This document shows positions 56,301 through 64,000 of a DNA stretch of 64,000 nucleotides, in pieces. Under the pieces are notes generated by a model. The model was given only the letters and a program-made list of their open reading frames with translations, made no database searches and had not been told where the DNA came from. The DNA is taken from contig JANBVO010000002.1 of the NCBI GenBank assembly GCA_030052745.1, positions 930,001 through 994,000 on the forward strand, given 5' to 3'. The translations under genes and the position numbers were made by a program. Source of the stretch: Pleurostoma richardsiae (Eukaryota; Ascomycota; Sordariomycetes; Calosphaeriales; Pleurostomataceae). Position 1 is the first letter of the stretch. Each line of letters opens with the position of its first letter.

Positions 56301-56428
56301 TTTCAGACGCTCGGAGGTATGCCGCAGCCAGCGATGTTCTTTACCGGTAACAGCATGCATCGGCTCCAATCCTAGGTTACCTACATTCGGTGCCTCCCTC
56401 GAGACGAACTGCTAATTCCATTAAAGCA

Positions 56429-57853
56429 TCAGCGGGGCTGCATTGCCTGCATCTCGTCCCCAGAGTCAACTTCTTTCCAGTCTTGTCTTGTCTTCGCCTG
56501 CCTCAACAACCCCTTGACGGTAGCAATAAAACCTGGCATCTCTGCCTCGGGCCCAACTAACACGCGTCCGGGGTGTGTGATGTTGAAAGACAGGATCGCG
56601 AAGAACATCGGCGTGGCTTCAAGCAAGTAGAAGTACGCTTCGTGAGTGAGGATAGGGTTCGAGACATCGTCGCCACGGGAGAATTCAATGAGGCGGAAGA
56701 TAATGCGAACCTGAGCACCAATGCCTATCAGATATACGTCATGCATAGATGCGTCGTAGACCATACCGTTATGAGAGCCAACGACGCATACAGAGTCATC
56801 AACAAGGGAGCCCACTGGTGCCCGGGGTGTAGGGTTGTAGTGACAGCCCTGCTAAGAGTACTCATTTCCATTTGAAACCCGATGGCGAGGGATAGGAATA
56901 TGACAATGAAGCCTTGCTGTATTCCGATTCCTCCCATGTAGACGTGAATGGCCTTCAACTGGTCTGCCGGCGACGAGTTCGGCCCCGCAGTACTGCCTCC
57001 CACAAGCTGGACGATGAACGAGACGAAGTCGAGGCTGACGAAGAGAGCAGCAATGATTGGCGCTGGTACGGAGAACAAGGACCGACTTGGAAGAAAATAG
57101 TAGATCATCCTGCCCAGTACCATGTAATCAAATGCGTTCACCCCTATCATACCCTTAGCAAGAGTTACTGTGGGCCTAGGACAGTGCAAAGACGACTCAC
57201 ACAGCGGAGCAAGAAGGATAAATATCTGGAAAACGAGGTAGATACCATCACTCTGCTGATGTTTTGCGCTCAATGCTCGGAAGGTGAATGCTAGTGTCTC
57301 CCAGATGGCTGCCATGATAATGACCCAGCAGAATCTCTGTAACCGTTGCCCGTGTTTGCCCTTCGTCAGCTTGGGCTTTCTCTCTCCACCAGGTGACAGT
57401 CTCAACTACATGGCTACTGCTGCACGGCGCCATGATACTACTGACCTTTTTGTATCGTGCTGCCTGCCAGATGTGTAACAGTGTCAATGTGCCGAAGAGA
57501 CCTGCGAACAGGAGAGCGGCAGCGAAGCTCGGGTAGTAGTCCCAGATGGCACCACATGTGCCAGGAGGAACGTAGCCGTTGGCATCAGGGGCAATGGTCT
57601 GCACGCAAGTCGGTCCAAGATCGATGGTTTGCGGCTGTAACGTGACATGGTCATCGGTGATGCCGAGGATAGTGATGTACTGAATGGTTTCGGTGTTGAT
57701 ATTCGTCGGGGCAACTGTCGTTGAGGAGGCGGGTGATGCATCACGGCGAATGGCAGAGATGGCAACTCCTAGTGTGGGAGTAGGTGTTGGTGCTGGCATC
57801 GCTAATGACAGCGCTAGTGTAGCAAGCACGGTTATTGTGTGTTGAAGATGCAT
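56429..57853 (-). CDS. RTA1-family membrane protein
   Basis: Seven-helix protein of the RTA1/RTM1 lipid-translocating exporter-like family, linked to resistance to lipid-active toxicants. Four exons: 57446-57853, 57201-57336, 56767-57143 and 56429-56710, in phase, 400 residues. The N-terminus is a signal peptide (MHLQHTITVLATLALSLAMP) followed by a Pro/Thr-rich extracellular segment with two Cys (GPTCVQTIAP, PPGTCGAIW). Family marks: FQIFILLAPLWVNAFDYMVLGRMIYYFLP, FVSLDFVSFIVQLVGGS, VYMGGIGIQQ, VRIIFRLIEFSRG and NPILTHEAYFYLLEATPMF. The long extracellular head and cleavable signal are seen in only part of the family. Confidence 0.93.
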
Positions 57854-58258
57854 CGAGAGAGGTGTGAAGTGTGAGGAAGGACAGAGTGAGCAAGGGGATA
57901 GTGAGGTTGATTTGAGATAACCATTAATGTTCAAGAACTTGCAGCACAGGCGCCTGGCGTCTCTATTTAAGCTCCAGACTGGATTCCTTGTTGCTACTAG
58001 ATATGTCTTGAGAGTTAGTGACTAGGGGATCTTGCAGGTTAGGGGCTTAGGGGTGCACGGCCACGAGCACCGTCCATTCTTGTCCAGGAATCCGATCCAG
58101 CCAATAAAAGTGCTCGTTTTTCAAGAGTTGAATCGTAATGCCATGACTTGTAATGAACCCTATCCTTCGAGTTCACGCCGTGCCGAGCTCCCTTTTAGAG
58201 AGGACTGTGCCACCATTTCCATCCTGAAGCGAGGCAGACTTCACCACGCGCTCTCGCG
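57854..58258. other. intergenic region
   Basis: Upstream of the RTA1 gene and downstream of the zinc-cluster regulator. Nothing recognised. Confidence 0.45.
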
Positions 58259-59818
58259 TTATACAAAAATACATTCCTCGAGTACCTTCATGCCGCTATT
58301 TTCACCGGAAAGGATGAAGGTGACGCGTTTGCTACATGAGTCACTCGACTCGTCGCCCGCCATCTCCATGACCGAATCCATAATTCGGACCTCGCTCCCC
58401 GGTATAATCGGTGATGACGCCTGCCCGCTCACTGTAACTTGTCTTTCAAGAACCTCCAGGCTGACTCCATGCTCTATCTCGATGACTCTCTTCCCCACTG
58501 CGTTCATAATGTCCATCGCCCACAGGCTCTCCTGCTTGGAGGCCAACTTGTTCATCAGCCTTAGGGCTCCCAACCGCATCTCAAACCACCTACATTTGAT
58601 GACGACGAAATATAGCAGTGGTAAGAAGTCCATTTCAAACAAGAACTTAGACCGACGAACCTCGTCGGCATCTGGGAGAGGGATCTTCTCCGCAAGGTCG
58701 ACAATGTGTTGGAAGTCGTGGGCATACTCATCGTATACTCTCTCGTCTTCTGTAAAGGTGTTGTACACCCAGACTAATGCGACCCGATGCCTAATTTCCA
58801 TGCTGGTATACGTGACATCCTCGACTCCGGATTTCGGGTTCCGACTCTTATATGCATTGAAAGCCTGTTTCCACTGGACCAGATACGATTCAAGTGCCGC
58901 CTTTTCTCTGACCAGAGCCGCGGGGATATCTACCGTCTCTCTGGTCTTGAGACGATATGGGTCGCCATTTCGAATGAGACGAATGGAGCGACTGACGAGT
59001 ATGTCAAGGCTCTGCTGTAGTTCGCTAAGGTTCAGGAGAGATCCAAAGGTGGGCAACTGCGCGAAATCCAGTCCGCCGAGCTCAGGGAACGTGGCGGGTG
59101 TAGACCCAAAGAAGAAAGGAAAGATGCTCAGCCGACGGAAGATGCCGAGGATCTCATCTTGACAGGTTTTTGAGCGGGAAGCCTTGAAAGTATCGTTTAA
59201 GATACGGATGCCATGCTGACAGTGATCAATGGCTCCCCCAACGTTCCCTCTGAGAAACTCAACGCAGACGAAGAGTATGCACACTAGCAGTACTACCTGC
59301 TGATCCGAGGACGCAGCGGCGTGCCTGATCGCTAGGTTGTAATGATGTAAGGAAATATGGCGCATTTTGGGCGAGGATACGGCAAAATCCTCATATAGAG
59401 AGCTAACAGCAATGACTGCATGCCGAACTGTCGTGGCATTCGAGGCAGCTTGAAGAACAAGGCTAGTCCAAAATCTGCTGTCCGAGCGACTTGAGATAGC
59501 CGGCGCGACAACCTGTTGGAAGAACCTCAGAGCTCTCGCCTCCGTGTTGTTCACGTTGGCTGCTAAGGAGACCGAACACACGATTTCCTTCCGCCACGGG
59601 ATAATGGTCCCCAGTGGTGGACGTGCTGGATAGCCGTCACATTTCCGGCCGGTGCTCGTGCACCTAGAGCAGCAAGGACGGGCCTCATCACACTTGACTT
59701 TCCGGATCCTGCGACTGTTTAGTCACCGCACTGGTTTATCTTATGATACGAGCAGCTGTGTGACCCACTTGCAGGTGATGCAGCCTGTTTTGACTTTTGG
59801 AGCTCCTTTCCGTCCCAT
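58259..59818 (-). CDS. Zn2Cys6 transcription factor
   Basis: Nuclear zinc-cluster regulator of 499 residues. Two exons, 59769-59818 and 58259-59708, in phase; the 60 bp intron (GTGGGT to GTCGCAG) sits in the classic place inside the cluster, giving GCITCKIRKVKCDEARPCC, then SRCTSTGRKCDGY, with all six Cys present at normal spacing. A nearby alternative acceptor would spoil the C-x6-C spacing. The rest (RALRFFQQVVAPAISSRSDS, VRHAVIAVSSLYEDF, then a long helical part) is the fungal-specific regulatory region of the type common in secondary regulators. The N-terminus MGRKGAPKVKTGCITC is usual. Target genes unknown. Confidence 0.93.
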
Positions 59819-61106
59819 TTCGACGATAATGCCGATCTCGATGCAGATTGAAGCGGCTAGTCAAGGTTCAATAGTGAAAAGTCGGCAAAACGGACTTCAA
59901 GGTTGGAGCTGGGGGAGATTGGGACCGCTGCTGTGGACATTGTTAAGGGCAAGAAATGCCACAACCCCTGAGTCGCGGTGGAACGCGTTTCTCGTGCACT
60001 GCCCCCCGTGGTCCGAGCAGGCCAATTACAGTGCGTCGAAAATAGCTATTGGAGAACTAAGTGCATTCTATTTCTAGGCGCCAGGATAACAGAAGTAGCA
60101 CGTCTAGAAGCTCATCCGTTCCGGATAAGCCCACATAGACAATGGCAGTGCAATCGAACAAGTTGTCCAGTGGAAACCAGCAAGCACAACAATAACATGC
60201 ACTACAAAACATGACAGCAGATTGTTTAAGACATTAGATTGTGCCCATATTTCAAAGGTCGTCTGTCTAGCAACACTTCTACATCTTTTGGGTTCAATGT
60301 CCTGCTTCACCGGGGTAAGGCATTATAGAAGTTAACAGCTAATTAGCTAGCAATGCCGCTCAAGAGCTGTATCAGTGACAATCGTCTCGTTGCCCAACCT
60401 CACAATGGAGGTGTCAGTATCTACAAGCTGAATAGAAGAAGGACACCGACGGAATCGGGCCTGTGCCAAAGACATAGCCCTTGCTGTTGCCACCCACACT
60501 GGCCACGCCGTCGATGCCCCGCGAGCCGTCCTTAAAAGACACGCGGCAAGCGAATCGACGGCCTCTAGCTCATTGGCAACGAGGTCACTTCCGGTGCTGG
60601 CCCACGAGGACCCGGCACTGTGGAACTCGTCCCGGATGCCTAGGCCCACGTTGGAGAAGTAGTAGTCAGCAACGACCCCGCCATCATTCTAGTCACCGTT
60701 CGCATAGTTCTCTCTCGGCCTAAGCGCCGAGGTGTATGACGCCGGCCCCTGCTGGACTGGTCGATGCATGGCCAAGCCGGAGTGGCACCGCCACGGGCAA
60801 AGTGTACATAGTAAGCTGTGCAAGGTCCCGTTAGCGGTGACCCATGCGAACTGGGTGACGGCGCCGTCCTCCGGGAGGGCCGTCCTCCAAGGTTGTAATG
60901 GAAGTTGCAGCCGGTCGTTGGCTGCTCGGAGCGAAGGCCGATGACGAAGACAGATCAGGGTGTGTTTCCCCGCTTTCTTCTCCACGTCAGAAACTCGTTA
61001 TTTAAACCCTTCCACATTCCTTCAGCCCATTTGCCCCATCCTACCTATGTCAATGACATCCCAAGGTCAGCCTGATGCACCCTGCAAAGCTGTTAATAGA
61101 GCCAGC
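59819..61106. other. intergenic region
   Basis: 1.3 kb between two divergent starts. On the minus strand 60347-60985 shows two in-frame open stretches separated by one stop (NDGGVVADYYFSNVGLGIRD and neighbours) that may be a decayed gene; no family recognised. Confidence 0.35.
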
Positions 61107-61695
61107 ATGCCTCTATACGAAGTTTCACATACCGCACCTCTTAGCCTAGGCCAGAAAGATGCACTCGCAGAAGCCATCACCGATCTTCACGCAAATAAGT
61201 TCCAGGTTCCGCGCTGGTACATAAACGTGATATTCACGGACGCATCCAACCAGACAACATATATAGGGGGTCGCCAGGTAAGCTCTGCTTCAACCATACC
61301 CCCACTCCAGAACAAGCTCACGCTAATCATATTGGAAGCGTCTCACGAACCGTATTACTGCCCGCGTTCGGAATGGGTCGACTCGAAGCCGAGAAACATT
61401 CAATGAACTTTGCGGCGATATTAACTCTGCCTGGCGCCGCATTGTACATCCAGGGCTCCCAACCACGGAACTGCCACCGAGGGAACTCGAGCTGGCTGCC
61501 ATTTTCATCACGGGGGAGCTAATTGCGGGTATGAAGGTTGGGTATCCGGTTCCTACTGCGGGCGATGAAATGTCGTGGGCTGAGTCTCATTTTGACTCGT
61601 TTAAAGAGAGGGCAATGCTAGGCGATGAAGATTTTGTTGAATTCGTGGCAGAGCTGGAAAAGAAGCCCGGGTTTAGGCACCGCGCAAACGACTGA
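61107..61695 (+). CDS. tautomerase-superfamily protein (cis-CaaD-like)
   Basis: Small enzyme of the tautomerase superfamily, resembling cis-3-chloroacrylic acid dehalogenase-like fungal proteins. Two exons, 61107-61277 and 61339-61695, in phase 0, 175 residues; the intron has a GTAAGC donor, GCTAATC branch and GGAAG acceptor. The start is set at 61107 because the family needs Pro directly after the initiator Met as the catalytic base (MPLYEVSHTAPL); an upstream in-frame ATG (61047) would bury this Pro. His near position 27 (ITDLHANKF) fits the family's active-site His. The second exon (RLTNRITARVRNGSTRSRE, later ELCGDINSAWRRIV) supplies Arg residues and a longer C-terminal tail ending GFRHRAND. 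The true substrate is unknown. Confidence 0.85.
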
Positions 61696-62270
61696 GGTCA
61701 TACACGAGCACACATCAAGAAGTTGAAGACCATAATTAGATGTGGCCTACCTTGAGACGTGGCCCACCTTACCATTAACAGCGGCAATATCACAGAACTC
61801 TTCGATTCTTGAGAGAACTGGGTGGGGGAGATGTTTGTGGCAGTTCTCTGATATCGCGAGCCGATCTACTCTGCTGACAGTTGCATGATGGCAAGTCTCA
61901 GGGTAACCCTAGGGGCTGAGATGCTGCACATGATGGCTACATTACTGGAACGACACTGTCTTGATCCTCAGTGGTTGAACACGCGGAGGTTACGGGTGCT
62001 AAATTGCCATATTCTTCGAACTACATGTACCCACAGACTCAGTAGACTGCCTAGCTATATTAAATATTAACGACTTGCTTCAAGAGCTCATTCGCCGCTG
62101 CTGGATGGCTGTGCTCCAGTAGAGTGCTTTGTGACGCTCCTTGCATAGGGGGTTGGTGGGGGCCGTGCATATCTTCTCCTGGTGGACGTAAGTGTCCGTC
62201 TTCTGCAATCTGCGGATTGTTTACCCTCTTCATCCAATTACTAGACGGCTCTCTTCATCATTCTAGGAAA
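61696..62270. other. convergent intergenic region
   Basis: Between the ends of the tautomerase and methyltransferase genes. Nothing recognised. Confidence 0.45.
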
Positions 62271-63316
62271 TCACACCCTCTTCACTAAGAGCAGCACAGC
62301 CGACATCCCGGACAGTAGTGGCGCAAGGTCTCTCGCCGCCCCCTCATCTGTCAGCAGCGCTCTGATTTCCACCATGACCTCTTTCACGCAGTCCTTCTCC
62401 GTGCCAACCAGGTCGGGGTGAGCCTCTCTCCACCTCGCCACAGGTGATGAGGTGCCCATGAGTGCTTCCATTGCCGCCAGGGGGTCTTCCACCTTGACCT
62501 TGATCTCTTCCTTCTTCAGCTCAAACTCGCGGCGTACGAAAGCGCTCTTATCGAAGAGGTCCGAGACGTCGGGTACGTCCCAGGGCATGACAAGCCCATC
62601 GTAGCCGGATTCGGCGAGCCTGTTGCCTGGGGTGGTGTAGGGTGCAAGAGTCTCCTTGCGGAAGCGTTCTAGTATGTCGCGCACCTTGGTGGCCGTGGGA
62701 GGAAGTGACACTGGGGGGCGTTAGTGTGAACAGACGGCAATCACCTCCAAAGCAGGCCAGACGATGAAAGCATACAGTTCTGATTGCGGTAGTAGGCCCA
62801 TATGGCAACGGTCCCTGCAGGCTTCAATAGTCTCGCGGCCGCAGCCCAGAACTTGGGCATGTCGAACCAATGCGCCTGAATGGAATCACTGGTGTGTCAG
62901 TCAATCCAAGAAGGGGTTAGCGGGCGAGAACTAACGCAGACGGCAGCGGAAATCATGTCCACTGAGCCGTGCTCGACCTCTGGAAGGTGATCGAGTTCTT
63001 CTGCGCTACACAGTGTGAACTTGATCGGAGCCCCTGTCGCCGTGGTGCCACCGAGCTCGGTGGCCGTCTTGATCATTGCCTCGCCGGGATCGGCGCCGTA
63101 GACGACATTGAAGAAGGGCGCCAAGTCTCGCGTGGCGTTACCGGGACCGCAGCCGACATCTACGAGGACGCCCGTGTCCCCGCCCGTCGCACGGTGGTGT
63201 TCCAAGATGGCGTTAATAAGGGCCACCGGGTACGCCATGCTGCGGACTTTGGCATATGCCGCGGCTTGCTCGCCGGAGTAATTGCGGAAAGTGTCATCCT
63301 TCGGGACGGTGGCCAT
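62271..63316 (-). CDS. class I SAM-dependent methyltransferase
   Basis: Cytosolic-type methyltransferase, 306 residues, similar to trans-aconitate methyltransferase-like fungal enzymes. Three exons, 62936-63316, 62776-62875 and 62271-62710, in phase. The SAM site is VLVDVGCGPGNATRDLA, followed by VYGADPGEAMI (acidic residue of motif II) and SVDMISAAVCAHWFDMPKFW, where the AHWFD block is joined across intron 1 (donor GTTAGT, branch ACTGAC). Then LLKPAGTVAIWAYYRNQ. The C-terminal third (LPPTATKVRDILERFRKETL) is typical for this group. No frame problem, unlike the methyltransferase at 1.3 kb. Substrate unknown. Confidence 0.94.
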
Positions 63317-63666
63317 TATTGATCTGTCTGGTCTACAAGATTGCTAAGTCGTCTTCATGGATAAGTTACAAAGTGATTAGGAGAAGTCAACATTTAGCGG
63401 AGCAAGACGCGGTTTTGTTGAGCCTCGACAGGGGTTCGGACTTTGAAATTGCGGCCCGGCGCCGGTCGGCAATGGATGAGATGACACAGCCTCAGCAGGA
63501 TTGGACTAGTATATACAGCGAGAGATTGCAGTAAGACTGATGGAGGTCTAGGCAGCGAGCCTAGTTTAGGCTGCAGTTTTCCAGTGCCGGGCCTACCGGA
63601 TTATTCACCGAGGACTATAAGGTCTTTACGTCTTCAATTGTCCCCTGACTACCAGCCGACGCTCGC
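63317..63666. other. intergenic region
   Basis: Between the methyltransferase start and the HET-protein tail. Nothing recognised. Confidence 0.45.
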
Positions 63667-64000
63667 TCAATCAAGCTCGACTGTCACGAAATCGCTACCC
63701 TTGCGCTCTAAAGCCTCCCCATGCATGAGGCCGTGTACGTAGGCGTCTCCAACCGCTAGATACCGGCCATTCCCCTGAGGCCGTAGAAGGAAAGGTACCT
63801 TCAAGCCCGCAAGAACCCAAACCTCATCGCCAACCTCTATCGACCTCGGTCCATTCCCAAGATAGTTGTCTCGGGTACGAAATATTCTCCGGCCCGGAGA
63901 GACTTTGCTATGTAATCTGTCAAGCTTGTGGGCGAGCCACTCGGGCGTTGCTTGCATTTCCGGTCTGGTTGTGATGGTCAGGGTAGGGGTCACTGTCAGG
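63667..64000 (-). CDS. C-terminal part of a HET-domain protein, cut by the window edge
   Basis: Open to the right edge. The visible 108 residues carry the conserved tail of heterokaryon-incompatibility proteins: GRRIFRTRDNYLGNGP, IEVGDEVWVLAGLKVPFLLR and YLAVGDAYVHGLMHGEALE. The HET domain should lie beyond 64000. Function in the family is allorecognition and programmed cell death. Whether the gene is whole cannot be seen. Confidence 0.8.
   Translation of the reverse strand, partial: LTVTPTLTITTRPEMQATPEWLAHKLDRLHSKVSPGRRIFRTRDNYLGNGPRSIEVGDEVWVLAGLKVPFLLRPQGNGRYLAVGDAYVHGLMHGEALERKGSDFVTVELD

Noticed and set aside
58032-59162. 376-codon open frame on the plus strand
   Set aside because: Antisense to the Zn2Cys6 regulator; no recognisable protein features.
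60347-60985. Possible decayed minus-strand gene (VADYYFSNVGLGIRD and neighbours)
   Set aside because: Two in-frame stretches split by a stop, but no family match and no splice support; left as intergenic.
1-64000. A secondary-metabolite gene cluster
   Set aside because: Tailoring-type genes (FMO, SDR, methyltransferases, SnoaL-like, transporters) are scattered, but no polyketide synthase, peptide synthetase, terpene cyclase or prenyltransferase is present.

Overview
This 64 kb window is nuclear DNA of a filamentous ascomycete (Pezizomycotina). Evidence: about 29 protein genes, most with short introns (mostly 45-85 bp, GT/AG, CTRAY branch sites a few bases before the acceptor), and fungal families such as Zn2Cys6 regulators, a Clr5-domain protein, HET-protein tails, a PDR-type ABC transporter, RTA1, GPR1/FUN34, GH6 and GH127. 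I recognised no tRNA, rRNA, CRISPR array or intact mobile element. Exon coordinates were worked out by hand; where it could be checked, each exon chain is in phase from ATG to stop, and exceptions are stated.

Layout. 0-7 kb: 3' part of a GH6 cellulase, a SAM methyltransferase, a ZIP zinc transporter and a membrane-anchored multicopper oxidase. 8.7-11.1 kb: a secreted phospholipase C. 11.7-16.7 kb: an unknown membrane protein, a DUF4267-type membrane protein head-to-head with a C2H2-like/Zn2Cys6 regulator, and an SDR tail-to-tail with that regulator. 18.1-18.5 kb: a 101-residue secreted cysteine-rich protein of two exons. 20-24.7 kb: a 1536-residue PDR/ABCG transporter. 26-30.4 kb: a broken unknown gene, a GPR1/FUN34 acetate-type transporter and a secreted beta-propeller-like protein. 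31-32.5 kb: a Clr5-domain protein. 33.2-36.5 kb: a flavin monooxygenase and a SnoaL-like protein. 37.2-41.8 kb: an MFS sugar porter beside a GH127 beta-L-arabinofuranosidase. 43-46 kb: a haloacid dehalogenase head-to-head with a FAD-dependent oxidoreductase. 47.4-51.1 kb: a Dal5-type permease and an alcohol dehydrogenase pseudogene. 52-58 kb: a disordered charged protein, an M50B-like membrane peptidase, a HET-tail remnant and an RTA1 protein. 58-64 kb: a Zn2Cys6 regulator, a tautomerase, a second methyltransferase and a HET-protein tail cut by the window edge.

Functional themes are polymer and sugar use (GH6; GH127 plus sugar porter), metal and nitrogen acquisition (ZIP, multicopper oxidase, Dal5-type permease with clustered GATA sites), and detoxification or export (ABC, RTA1, FMO). 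No obvious secondary-metabolite core gene is present. The most unusual pattern is that three otherwise intact genes (methyltransferase, multicopper oxidase, beta-propeller protein) each carry one extra base, in two cases inside a short homopolymer run. That points to sequencing or assembly error, or to recent gene loss. I found no clear evidence of a previously undescribed multi-gene system.
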